From M3007 sp964589365 (lineage in GTDB: Bacteria > Bacteroidota > Bacteroidia > Chitinophagales > Saprospiraceae), in the NCBI GenBank assembly GCA_964589365.1, contig CAZPTQ010000077.1, positions 1 to 23,360 on the forward strand: 23,360 nt of DNA. Reading direction: 5' to 3'. Below the pieces are notes generated by a model. The model saw only the letters and a program-made list of their open reading frames with translations. It did no database searches and was not told the origin of the DNA. A program made the position numbers and the translations under genes. How positions within the stretch are numbered: the first letter of the stretch is position 1; every line of letters starts with the position of its first letter. This document shows, piece by piece, positions 1-7,846 of this stretch.

Positions 1-33
1 AGACTTTCCAAGTTTTAAAAACTTGGAAAGTCT
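1..33. terminator. Perfect inverted repeat downstream of the M48-like gene
   Basis: Positions 1-16 and 18-33 are exact reverse complements around a single central base. The arms start AGACTTTCC and the centre is A/T-rich. The repeat lies 16 bp beyond the stop codon of the minus-strand gene at 49-1677, so it is placed to act as its transcription terminator, or as a bidirectional one with an unseen gene to the left. It lacks the classic GC-rich stem plus U-tract, so a dispersed palindromic element is an alternative. Confidence 0.55.
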
Positions 34-48
34 GGAATAATCTGGTTC

Positions 49-1677
49 CTAAGCCTTTAAATAATTCACCCAACGCTCCAATTTCCCATCTGGCCCCAGG
101 ATGAAAATTATTTTTTCATACCGCAAGATTTCCCCCCGGGGCGTTTCCACCGTCCTTTGTGGTGCACCATAGGCTTCGACAATGGCTGCGCGGTCTTTGC
201 CAATAGCGATTTTCCGGGCACTCTCTCCCTCGTATTTGGGCGTGGTAGCCTGAAAAAAAATGGCGGGCCTTGGGCCGTTTTTTGCGCTCATGAAAATCTT
301 TGAGCTCGTTCCGGGCATCATATCTTGATAAAAGGTAACTCCAGCCCCTATTTTAATCTCCAGCGAGTCTATTGAATTTGGATTGTCTTTGTATTCATCC
401 AAAGCTATCTCTTCAATCCGCTCCTCTCTGTCGAGTGTAGGTTTTGGCTTGTCAGGTGCTTGGCCGAGCAGGATTTTTAAGTTTGTGGCTGCAAGCGCGT
501 TCTTGTTGGCTTTTTCCGCTTCCCATAATTTTTTAGCCTGCCCGTTTTCTCCCCGTATGGCCGCCAAAATTCCGAGCAACACCTTTGCGTCGCTGGCGGT
601 TTTGGGTTGGCCGTGTTTTTGCGCACATTGTATTGCCTCTATTTCAGCATAAAACTGGGCACGTGGCACATCGCCCAAGAGTGCGTAAGCGCAAGCTTTA
701 TTCAGGTAGGCAGGAGCATAGTTTGGGTCAAGACTGATAGCAGCGTCGAAGTGGCGAAGTGCCTCCGCCAACAATTTTTGGCGAGCAGCTTGTTCTTCAG
801 GCCCACGTGCCGAACTGGAAGATTCGAGGTCAAGCTCAACAGGCAAGTGATATTTGAACTCATCTTCGCTAAAATATTTCCGGGCTTCCAATACACCAAG
901 CACGCCGAGGTTGTTGTAGATTTCCCGGCTTTGGTACTCCTTTAAAACATACTCGTAGTATTGTCTTGCTTCGGGATAAAGGTCAACAATGGCAAGAAAA
1001 TTTGCCATTTCGAACACCTCAATGAGCGCTTCAACTCTTTTGGCAGTGTGTTCGCTCAAGGTTTTTCGGTCCTTCAATGGAGGATAGTACGGCATGCGTT
1101 CATCCTTCAAATTGTAAGCATCATATATAGCTTGTATCAGCAAAGGCCCCTTGTCAAAAATGCCATAACCAGCAGTGTAGGCCAAGAACCCACCTATGTA
1201 ATCCGCCTGCGTCTCGTAGCCTACTTTTTCCTGAAGGCTGTCGAGTTTCATTTTGATATTCAGGTCTTTGTAATCTGCCACAAACCCGCGTCGCCAGCCG
1301 TGTTTCTCGTAATAATGCGTCAGTTCGTGCCCCAAGACTATTGCCAATGCTGCGTCCATATCTTCTTTAAAACTGGCACATACATCGAAGGCCTTTTCTT
1401 CGAGCATGATTTCGGGTACGCTGTAGTACATGATGGCGCCATTTTGTTCGGTAGGTTCGAGGGTGAGTATGGGCACTGGATAGCGTGAATCGCCCCGAGC
1501 TTGCACCAATTTGTCATAAATTTCGCGTGCCTTTTGGAGCTTCTTTGCTCGGTCGGCAGGGCTGCTTTGGGAACCCGATCCAGCTTCATTTTGAACAAGC
1601 GGAAAATTAGTTTGAGCAATTGTTGCCGTTAACCAAGCAACTGAAAGGGCAAGCAAAAACAGGTATTGTTTTTTCAT
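49..1677 (-). CDS. Exported M48-like metallopeptidase with TPR
   Basis: This is a predicted periplasmic zinc metallopeptidase of 542 residues. Residues 1-21 form a signal peptide ending Ala-Gln. The gluzincin zinc site is HELTH at 117-121 (two His ligands and the catalytic Glu), and the likely third ligand is Glu155 in an E-x-x-A-D motif (155-159), the M48 arrangement. A TPR-like helical pair follows at about 305-345. The C-terminal 60 residues (Gly-Lys-x-x-x-x-Ile-Val-x-x-Tyr-Gly-x-Pro, then a beta-rich segment) recall a BamE/SmpA-like pattern, but only weakly. There is no transmembrane helix, unlike HtpX-type M48 enzymes. The protein at 5208-6830 is a full-length paralog. The gene is divergent from an exported caspase gene 131 bp away, which suggests shared control. 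Fold and zinc site are well supported; the substrate is unknown. Confidence 0.85.
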   Translation of the reverse strand: MKKQYLFLLALSVAWLTATIAQTNFPLVQNEAGSGSQSSPADRAKKLQKAREIYDKLVQARGDSRYPVPILTLEPTEQNGAIMYYSVPEIMLEEKAFDVCASFKEDMDAALAIVLGHELTHYYEKHGWRRGFVADYKDLNIKMKLDSLQEKVGYETQADYIGGFLAYTAGYGIFDKGPLLIQAIYDAYNLKDERMPYYPPLKDRKTLSEHTAKRVEALIEVFEMANFLAIVDLYPEARQYYEYVLKEYQSREIYNNLGVLGVLEARKYFSEDEFKYHLPVELDLESSSSARGPEEQAARQKLLAEALRHFDAAISLDPNYAPAYLNKACAYALLGDVPRAQFYAEIEAIQCAQKHGQPKTASDAKVLLGILAAIRGENGQAKKLWEAEKANKNALAATNLKILLGQAPDKPKPTLDREERIEEIALDEYKDNPNSIDSLEIKIGAGVTFYQDMMPGTSSKIFMSAKNGPRPAIFFQATTPKYEGESARKIAIGKDRAAIVEAYGAPQRTVETPRGEILRYEKIIFILGPDGKLERWVNYLKA

Positions 1678-1699
1678 GGCTATGTAAATATTGGGACAT

Positions 1700-1733
1700 C
1701 AATTGTACCCAGTTACAGAATATGTTGGGCAAA
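1700..1733 (-). promoter_or_regulatory. Candidate Bacteroidota-type promoter
   Basis: Read on the minus strand, TTTG (1730-1733) is followed after 22 bases by TACAATTG (1700-1707). This resembles the Bacteroidota sigma factor pattern TTTG...TAnnTTTG, with one departure in the downstream box. It would start transcription about 15-20 bases before the start codon at 1677. It was found by eye only, and such short matches occur by chance. Confidence 0.3.
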
Positions 1734-1782
1734 GCAACGACTTTCGCAGCAGATTTTTCTTCTAGAATCAACTCACGCCCCG

Positions 1783-1799
1783 GTTTCAAATTTTGAAAC
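1783..1799. promoter_or_regulatory. Palindrome upstream of the caspase-TPR gene
   Basis: GTTTCAAA (1783-1790) and TTTGAAAC (1792-1799) form a perfect 8-bp inverted repeat with a one-base centre. It ends 9 bp before the caspase start codon, in the gap between two divergent genes. It could be an operator for a dimeric regulator or a short leader hairpin. No regulator gene is present in the window. Confidence 0.35.
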
Positions 1800-1808
1800 A
1801 CAAAAAAG

Positions 1809-4046
1809 ATGATCAATATGTCCACTTGCTTAGGCTCATTATTCGGAACAAAGATTTCGAGCATCTTTACATTTTTCATCTGCTTGATTTGTTGTGCCAA
1901 AACATTTGCACAGATAGAACCGATGTTGACAAAACCCAGCACTCGGGCTGTTATCATCGGCATTTCGGCTTATGCCAATATTTCTCCGCTGCGCTTTGCC
2001 CACAAGGATGCAGAAGCATTTGCCAAATACCTCCTGTCGCCAGCCGGTGGGAGCCTCCCTGAGGAAAACATCAAGCTTTTAACAAACGAAAACGCTACTG
2101 CGGGCTTGATCGGGCTTTCATTCAATTGGTTGGTAGCCAATAGCCAGGAAGGAGACCGGGCCATCATTTATTTTTCAGGACATGGTGATGTAGAGACAGA
2201 AAGCACCGACATGGGTTATCTTCTTGCTTATGATGCACAAAAAACCACTTACATGGGCAGTGGCGCGATTGCTGTATTCCAACTGGAAAGGGTGGTGAAA
2301 AAACTTTCGGAACAGAAACACGTAGAAGTGATTCTGATCGCAGATGCTTGTCATTCCGGCAATCTGGCCGGAAGCGAAAACAATGGGGCGAAAGTGACCG
2401 CCATAGCCCTGTCAAACCAATTCGCCAAGGAAGTAAAGATCATGTCTTGCGAACCCGGCCAGTTTTCGCAAGAAAGTGAAGTTTGGGGCGGAGGCCACAG
2501 CGTTTTTTCCTATTATTTGCTGGATGGCTTGCGGGGTCTTGCCGATAAAAATGAAGACCGACAGGTGACGCTCCGAGAAATCGAAGGCTTTTTGTTCGAT
2601 AGCGTACAACGAGCAACCATTGCGTTGCGCCCTGATTTGCCTCAATCCCCCACCACTGTTGGGAACAAAAACGCTGTAATTGCAGAAGTAAACGCGGACG
2701 AAATCGCTGCGTTGCGCAAGAAAAACAGTCCCTCGAAAAGTGAGCCGACTGCTAGTGTCGCCAGCAAAAATGTGGCTGTTTTTGACACTATTTCAGCACG
2801 GTTGTTGCTCCAATTTGAGGTGGCGATGCGCGCGAGACATCTGCTCACTCCCGAAGCAGGCGCGGCCTACAGCATATATCTGGAGGCCAAGGACCGGGCG
2901 GCCATGCAACCGCAGATTGAGATGATGCGCTATGCGCTTGCTGCCGCCATGCAAGACGATGCCCAAAAAGCCATCAACGATTACCTTGTAGCCGACCCGC
3001 GAGAGATGCGTATGCGTTGGGGCCTCGATGACAGCCGCTACCAGCAATACCCCATTTACCTTGAAAAAGCCGCAGAACTCCTTGGGAAAGACAATTTTAT
3101 GTACTCCCAAATAAAAGCGAGGGAGTACTATTTCAGGGGCTTAAACCTCCGCTTGCAGGGTGAGCGCAAAGGCGGCGATACGATGCTCTTCAATGCCGCG
3201 ATCCCGTTTCAGGAAAAAACGCTGGCCCTTGACCCGACAGCAGCTTATGCTTACAATGAATTGGGACTGTTGGCCCGGAGGTTTAAACAATATGAGCGTT
3301 CTGTGGAGTATTTCAATAAAGCAGTGGGGTTTTCTCCAACGTGGGTACTGCCCTGGACCAATTTGTGCGCCAGCTACAACGATTTGGGGCAGCCGGAATT
3401 GGGTGAAAAATGTGGAAAAAAAGCCATTGCGCTAGACAGCACATTTGCGCTCGCAAATTTTAATTTGGGATATACTTATTTGATTACAAAGGAGAATGAT
3501 AAAGCAGCAGTGCAGTTTCAAAGAACAATTGATTACAACCCGGAATATGCCGATGCATTTTATAATCTTGGTTATTATCACTACCAAAACCGTGCATATT
3601 TGAAGGCTGAACAATTGTGGGAGCGGTATAAAACGCTCAGACCAAATGACCCGGACGCATTTCAAAGTTTAGCTGAAGTCTATTTGAAGCAAGGGAAAAC
3701 AGAACTTGCAAAATCCCATTTATTGCAAGCTATTGAATTGAACAATCAATATTCGATGGCCTATTTTACGATGGGCGAACTGTATTTGAACACAAAGGAT
3801 ACAGAGCAAGCAACTAAATGGTATAAAGACTATTCGAGATTAAAACCTGAAGACCCAGAAGGGTATTATCAATTAGCCATTGCCTGCCAAAAAGATTCAG
3901 AACAATCTTTGGGTTATCTAAAAACAGCTTTTCAAAAAGGATATAAAGATTACGAGCGATTGAAAAATGAGGCGGGGTTTGATTCACTTCACAGTATGCC
4001 TCAATATTCGAAATTGATCAAAGAATATTTTCCTGGCCAAAAATAA
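1809..4046 (+). CDS. Exported caspase-family protease with TPR array
   Basis: This is a cysteine peptidase of the caspase/metacaspase fold (C14-like) fused to tetratricopeptide repeats. Residues 1-35 are a signal peptide with a Phe/Ile/Cys-rich core ending Thr-Phe-Ala-Gln, so it acts outside the cytoplasm. The domain runs from about 45 to 295. Catalytic His125 is in YFSGHGD and Cys181 in DACHSG. Asp179, two residues before the Cys, matches the acidic S1 pocket of metacaspases and predicts cleavage after Arg or Lys. A helical region (330-440) leads to about six TPRs (475-690), probably for partner binding. The start at 1809 (or 1818) keeps the signal peptide. G+C falls sharply inside the gene near 3440, so the last TPRs have a different composition from the protease. 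The gene ends in a hairpin shared with the convergent operon. Confidence 0.9.
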   Translation: MINMSTCLGSLFGTKISSIFTFFICLICCAKTFAQIEPMLTKPSTRAVIIGISAYANISPLRFAHKDAEAFAKYLLSPAGGSLPEENIKLLTNENATAGLIGLSFNWLVANSQEGDRAIIYFSGHGDVETESTDMGYLLAYDAQKTTYMGSGAIAVFQLERVVKKLSEQKHVEVILIADACHSGNLAGSENNGAKVTAIALSNQFAKEVKIMSCEPGQFSQESEVWGGGHSVFSYYLLDGLRGLADKNEDRQVTLREIEGFLFDSVQRATIALRPDLPQSPTTVGNKNAVIAEVNADEIAALRKKNSPSKSEPTASVASKNVAVFDTISARLLLQFEVAMRARHLLTPEAGAAYSIYLEAKDRAAMQPQIEMMRYALAAAMQDDAQKAINDYLVADPREMRMRWGLDDSRYQQYPIYLEKAAELLGKDNFMYSQIKAREYYFRGLNLRLQGERKGGDTMLFNAAIPFQEKTLALDPTAAYAYNELGLLARRFKQYERSVEYFNKAVGFSPTWVLPWTNLCASYNDLGQPELGEKCGKKAIALDSTFALANFNLGYTYLITKENDKAAVQFQRTIDYNPEYADAFYNLGYYHYQNRAYLKAEQLWERYKTLRPNDPDAFQSLAEVYLKQGKTELAKSHLLQAIELNNQYSMAYFTMGELYLNTKDTEQATKWYKDYSRLKPEDPEGYYQLAIACQKDSEQSLGYLKTAFQKGYKDYERLKNEAGFDSLHSMPQYSKLIKEYFPGQK

Positions 4047-4084
4047 CAAGAGGCTGTCTCACAAGTGAGACAGCCTCTTGTTAT
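4043..4084. terminator. Bidirectional terminator hairpin
   Basis: An 18-bp perfect inverted repeat (4044-4061 with 4066-4083) has a 4-base loop, CAAG, and one further A-T pair at 4043/4084. The stem includes the stop codon of the caspase-TPR gene and lies 14 bp beyond the stop of the convergent minus-strand gene at 4098. Its strength and position make it the likely end point for both transcripts. The downstream T-tract is poor on both strands. Confidence 0.75.
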
Positions 4085-4097
4085 CATACAACTTGCT

Positions 4098-5171
4098 CTA
4101 ACCGGATACAGCCTTTTTCGCCAAAACACCAAATCCGTAACGCATCCAAAAGGCTGAGTGCATATAGTTTGCCATATTGTCGTGATGCTTTTGCAATTTT
4201 ATATAAATTTGATGGGCATCATAAAACCACTGGTCATTTTCCAGTGCAATTGCTTCTGTCAATCCCCGCAAAACAGCCGCATTACTTGATTTAAACAAGC
4301 CGGAAGACATAGCATTGCTCAAAGCAGCCTTGCGTTCTAGTTCCGTACCGATACCAAATTCCAATTCAGTTGACGTAATGGGTTCATTTCCATTGGTACT
4401 CACTTTCCAACGATATTTGCCGCCAACGCTCAGGTTCAACTTGCGCAAGTCAATTTGTGCAAAAGTATCACGCACTTCCACGCTATGAATGGTCTTGTTG
4501 TTAATATCCGTTATCACAACTCGATAAGCTTGGTTGCCAGCAGGTTTTGACCATCTAAAAGTGAAACCAGTTGCCTTTATTTTGCCAAATGGCATAATGG
4601 ATGCAATGGTATTGCCGTTGCCTCCCCAGCCGTCGCCACTTTTCTTTGGGTCTGGGACAGCCGTTCCCCAACCGTCGCCACTTTTCTTTGGATCTGGGAC
4701 AGCCGTTCCCCAACCGTCGCCGCTCTTCTTTGGATCTGGTACCGCCGTTCCCCAACCGTCGCCGCTCTTTTTCGGGTCAGGAACTGCGTTGGCCCAGCCA
4801 TCACCGCGGCTTTTGGCAGCTGCGATCATTTCTATGGAACCCAATAGCAAATCGCCAAAATTACGATCAAAATTCAAACCTCGCCTGGCTGGGGCGTTGC
4901 CACAAATACTGGATAACGCGACAGTCTGATTGCCTTTTACGTTTATAAACTGCCCATTGCAGTACACGACCGCTTTGGCGCCTTTGGCAAGATTGAGTTG
5001 CCCAGTATTTTTGGCCACTGCCCCGGATGCTATCCCCATAGCAGTAGTTTCGTTCTGGGGGATAAGCGCAACTTTTCCAGTGGCATTGACTATCACGACT
5101 GGATTTGCTTCTTGCGCCTGAAGCGACAATGCCATTGCTAAAATGACAGAAAAGCTTAGTTGTTTTTTCAT
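4098..5171 (-). CDS. Exported FecR-like/Fn3-like protein with 14-residue repeats
   Basis: This is a secreted protein of 357 residues and unknown function. Residues 1-20 are a signal peptide ending Gln-Ala-Gln. Residues 23-90 form a beta-rich domain with the Gly spacing of FecR-like domains. Residues 123-178 hold four copies of a 14-residue unit (Gly-Asp-Gly-Trp-Gly-Thr-Ala-Val-Pro-Asp-Pro-Lys-Lys-Ser) plus a partial fifth. Residues 190-275 resemble an Fn3/DUF928-like beta-sandwich (Phe-x-Trp at start, Tyr-x-Trp near the end), followed by a helical tail (280-345). The protein at 6883-7815 shares the whole architecture except the repeats. An Ala-Pro-Ala-Arg-Arg-Gly-Leu-Asn motif at 93-100 recurs next to a caspase domain elsewhere in the window. 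It is the last gene of the CHASE2 operon, 36 bp after the M48-like gene. A scaffold or protease-target role is inferred. Confidence 0.8.
   Translation of the reverse strand: MKKQLSFSVILAMALSLQAQEANPVVIVNATGKVALIPQNETTAMGIASGAVAKNTGQLNLAKGAKAVVYCNGQFINVKGNQTVALSSICGNAPARRGLNFDRNFGDLLLGSIEMIAAAKSRGDGWANAVPDPKKSGDGWGTAVPDPKKSGDGWGTAVPDPKKSGDGWGTAVPDPKKSGDGWGGNGNTIASIMPFGKIKATGFTFRWSKPAGNQAYRVVITDINNKTIHSVEVRDTFAQIDLRKLNLSVGGKYRWKVSTNGNEPITSTELEFGIGTELERKAALSNAMSSGLFKSSNAAVLRGLTEAIALENDQWFYDAHQIYIKLQKHHDNMANYMHSAFWMRYGFGVLAKKAVSG
4626..4805 (-). repeat. 42-bp tandem repeat encoding 14-residue units
   Basis: Four in-frame 42-bp units (4764-4805, 4722-4763, 4680-4721, 4638-4679) and a 12-bp partial copy (4626-4637) lie inside the FecR-like gene. 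The two units nearest the 3' end of the gene differ at one base, whereas the first unit in the reading direction differs at many synonymous sites and encodes Ala-Asn instead of Gly-Thr. This gradient fits recent expansion at one end, and copy number may vary between strains. Confidence 0.9.
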
Positions 5172-5207
5172 AATGACTTGATAATTATGCTTATGCGGTG
5201 AAAATAA

Positions 5208-6830
5208 TCAGAGCGAACTTTTCCGATATACGCCCCAACTTTCCACTTTTAATTGTGGGGAGAATCGGAAAAAAATATTGGTTTCAGGATAAACCCATAC
5301 GCTGCCACCCAGTATAGCTATATGCCTCGGGGCCTTCCCATAAGCCTCTAGAACCTTATCCTGTCCAGTGCCCAATCCAATACCTCGAAGCGTGAGTCCG
5401 GTATAATTGGGCTTTGTCTCTTGCACAAGCACATAGTCTTTTCCTTTATTGGCATAGTGTATGAGCAAACGCGACTGCTTCAGTTGGCTTTGGCTGAAGC
5501 CGCAAAATATTTTTGGCTCAACTTCTACTGTCCGGTCAGGTTGTGGCTTTTGGAGAAAATCACCCAATTGATATTGCTCTATTTCTTCCAAACCTTTGGC
5601 AGGGATAACGGCATTGACTGCATGGCGGGAGGCATTTTGCAGGGTTGCTATGTTGACCTTTGCCCAGGCATTTCCTTGTTTTTGTGCTTGCTCCCAACTT
5701 TTCAGTGCGCCCAAGCTGTCCTTTTGAAGGGCGGCGATTACGCCTTCCAGTACGATAAAGTCGGAAGCGATTTGAGGGCTGGAGGATTTCTTTTTCCCTT
5801 TTCTGATGCAGTAGTCGGCATCTTCCAATTCACCCAACAGCGCAAGTGCGCAGGCTTTGTTGAGGTAGGCGGGAGGATAGTTTTCATCGAGCTGCACAGC
5901 CCGTTCGAAATGTTCCAAAGCAAGGCGCAGGAGGGTGTTCCGGCGGGCGGCTTTTTCCGAATCGTTGTTTTTGAGCGAAACCAGCCTCGATTTGGGGTCC
6001 AATTCCAAGGGCAGCACAAAAGGCATCTCATTTGGGTCGAAAAGTGCAAGGCCAGCAAGCGCGGCGTTCACCCCTGCGTTGTTGTAGATTTCCCGGCTTT
6101 GGTAGGTTTTCAAGATTTTGCCATGGTATGTGGCAGCATCGGCATAGTTGCCGAGGATAGTGAGCAAGTTGGCCGTCTCGAACACAATCTGCAATTCCTG
6201 CAAGATGTCCATCGCAGCTTCCACCATGCTCAGCCGGTCGGTCAAGCTCGGGTATCCGGGCAAATCATCAGACAGGTCGTAGGCTTTGTACGCTTTTTTC
6301 AGGAATTCCGGCATAATGCCGTAGGTATTATAGCCGACTGAAAAAGCCAAAAAGCCTCCGATATAATCGGCCTGAGTTTCCTGTTTTTTCCCTTCGTCGA
6401 GGTTTTCCAGATTTCGCGAGGTTTCGAGGTTTTCGTTTTGGCGGACAAAGTTTCGGCTCCAATCGTGTTTCTCATAGTAATGGATGAGTTCATGGGCCAA
6501 AATGGAAGCGAGCGCATTGAGCGAGTCCTTCCCAAAAGTGGTACACAGGTCATAGGCTTTTTCATCCAGGATAACCTGTAGCAAATCAGGATTAAAGCAG
6601 GCGATGCGCCCTTCTTTTTTGTTCAATACCAGTGTGGGCTTTTGCATACTGATGTCTCCGCGTGCACGGACAAGGGCATCGAATACTTTTTGTGCAACCG
6701 CGAGTTTGTAACCGCGTACATATTCTGTGGCCTCGTTTGCGTCACGGCTTGGTGCGAATGCAAAGGCTTGCCCCTGTGCTTGAAATGAAATAAGCACAAG
6801 TATTGGCAATATAAGAATGGTGGGTTTCAT
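5208..6830 (-). CDS. Exported M48-like metallopeptidase with TPR (second copy)
   Basis: This is a paralog of the protein at 49-1677, 540 residues and collinear over its length. It has an N-terminal signal peptide (about 1-18, cut near Phe-Gln-Ala-Gln). The zinc motif is HELIH at 113-117, and the third ligand is probably Glu151 in ETQAD, identical to the first copy. Both proteins share HYYEKH just after the first zinc motif, an ADYIGGF segment, a TPR around 305-342 and the beta-rich C-terminal domain (about 480-540). The gene sits between the two FecR-like genes, 52 bp after one and 36 bp before the other, and is probably co-transcribed with CHASE2. The cofactor and fold are confident. Whether it processes the FecR-like proteins or the caspases is unknown. 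Confidence 0.85.
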   Translation of the reverse strand: MKPTILILPILVLISFQAQGQAFAFAPSRDANEATEYVRGYKLAVAQKVFDALVRARGDISMQKPTLVLNKKEGRIACFNPDLLQVILDEKAYDLCTTFGKDSLNALASILAHELIHYYEKHDWSRNFVRQNENLETSRNLENLDEGKKQETQADYIGGFLAFSVGYNTYGIMPEFLKKAYKAYDLSDDLPGYPSLTDRLSMVEAAMDILQELQIVFETANLLTILGNYADAATYHGKILKTYQSREIYNNAGVNAALAGLALFDPNEMPFVLPLELDPKSRLVSLKNNDSEKAARRNTLLRLALEHFERAVQLDENYPPAYLNKACALALLGELEDADYCIRKGKKKSSSPQIASDFIVLEGVIAALQKDSLGALKSWEQAQKQGNAWAKVNIATLQNASRHAVNAVIPAKGLEEIEQYQLGDFLQKPQPDRTVEVEPKIFCGFSQSQLKQSRLLIHYANKGKDYVLVQETKPNYTGLTLRGIGLGTGQDKVLEAYGKAPRHIAILGGSVWVYPETNIFFRFSPQLKVESWGVYRKSSL

Positions 6831-6882
6831 AGTATTTTGACAATAGAAAGTGGATCATGCTCTTACACTATGAGCCTGATAA

Positions 6883-7815
6883 TCAGCGAGGAATATACGC
6901 AGTCGCTTCGGGCAACATATCCATACGCGCCAGGAATGTCGCATACATTTTACGCAGGAGGACATTGTCAGGATCTAAAGCGAGCGCATGTAGGTAGGTA
7001 TTGTTTGCGGCGTAAAAGCACCGCTCTTCCTCCAAACTGTATGCAAGCATTAGTTGCTGCACGATTGGGTCGGCTTTCTGGTAGGTTTCCTCTTTTGAAA
7101 TCTCTGTTTGTACTTCTTTTGCTTTGTCGGGGCAAACCTCAATTGAAACAGAGGCCGACTTTATTCCTTCGCCTCGAGTGACCATCCACTCGTATTCTGC
7201 AAAAATATCCATGGAAAGTTGGTCAAGATCCATCGTCACGAGGGTGTCCCGAACAAACACTTGAGCCACCTGTTTGCCATTTGCGGCAAGGAGATTGAAG
7301 GTATATGGCCCCTCGCCAGCAATGTTTCGCCATTTGAAAGTTACATTGGCTGAAGGAAGTTTGCCGGAAGTGAGGAGCAACGGGGTTATTGCATATTCTT
7401 TTACTACATGGCCTTTAATCCCACCACTTGATTTGTTCATGTATTTTCGGTGGTGTTTTTTTACATTTTCAGGGCTATCTCCCTCCTTTACACTTTCGGT
7501 CAAGAAATTAAAAAAGCGACCTGAAAAACTCATCTCATTCGATTTGACTGCGGCATTTATTACATCCTGAACATTCCGCATTTTGCTTCCTTTAACCCAA
7601 AAATAGTGGCCATTGTACACCATTTTTGCCGATTCTGAGCCTTTGCAGCGCAATCTGCCTTTCAATTCAAATTGCGTTCCCGGGTTTTTCAAGACAGGGT
7701 TTGATCCTGCTTGCGGATAGTACAAAATTTGACCGCTTAGCACGGTGATTTGCGCCTGAGATACCATGTCAAATTGAAAGAAAAGGCAGCAAATCGCAAG
7801 GGTAATTGTTCTCAT
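6883..7815 (-). CDS. Exported FecR-like/Fn3-like protein with helical tail
   Basis: This is a secreted protein of 310 residues and unknown function. The signal peptide spans residues 1-21 and is cut at Ser-Gln-Ala-Gln. Residues 22-80 form a beta-rich domain with a FecR-like pattern (Val-Leu-Ser-Gly-Gln-Ile start; Tyr-Asn-Gly and Val-Lys-Gly turns). Residues 140-225 form an Fn3/DUF928-like sandwich containing Phe-Lys-Trp, Arg-Asp-Thr and Tyr-Glu-Trp. Residues 250-295 are a TPR-like helical pair. The protein at 4098-5171 shares the same order, including an Arg-Asp-Thr in the sandwich, but here a basic, Ser/Lys-rich linker (about 105-135) replaces the 14-residue repeats. It lies 31 bp after the CHASE2 stop, so co-expression with that membrane protein is likely. 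An adaptor role between sensor and proteases is inferred only from position. Confidence 0.75.
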   Translation of the reverse strand: MRTITLAICCLFFQFDMVSQAQITVLSGQILYYPQAGSNPVLKNPGTQFELKGRLRCKGSESAKMVYNGHYFWVKGSKMRNVQDVINAAVKSNEMSFSGRFFNFLTESVKEGDSPENVKKHHRKYMNKSSGGIKGHVVKEYAITPLLLTSGKLPSANVTFKWRNIAGEGPYTFNLLAANGKQVAQVFVRDTLVTMDLDQLSMDIFAEYEWMVTRGEGIKSASVSIEVCPDKAKEVQTEISKEETYQKADPIVQQLMLAYSLEEERCFYAANNTYLHALALDPDNVLLRKMYATFLARMDMLPEATAYIPR

Positions 7816-7846
7816 AATTCTGTTTGTGTGTATGTGAAGTTGTGTT

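Noticed and set aside
961..1488. A 175-codon plus-strand open frame
   Set aside because: It is antisense to the first M48-like gene, whose zinc site and paralog prove the minus frame.
1809..4046. Type III CRISPR-associated caspase (craspase-like TPR-CHAT)
   Set aside because: The protein is exported, has the reverse domain order (protease first, TPR last), and no Cas genes are nearby.
4626..4805. Possible CRISPR array
   Set aside because: The units abut without spacers and encode an in-frame peptide repeat, and there are no cas genes.
4534..4948. Repetitive open frames antisense or frame-shifted within the FecR-like gene
   Set aside because: They arise only because the 42-bp repeat is open in several frames. 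The minus frame with the signal peptide is the real one.
5421..6341. A 306-codon open frame on the plus strand
   Set aside because: It is fully antisense to the M48-like gene, has no domain signature, and its length is explained by the codon bias of the opposite strand.
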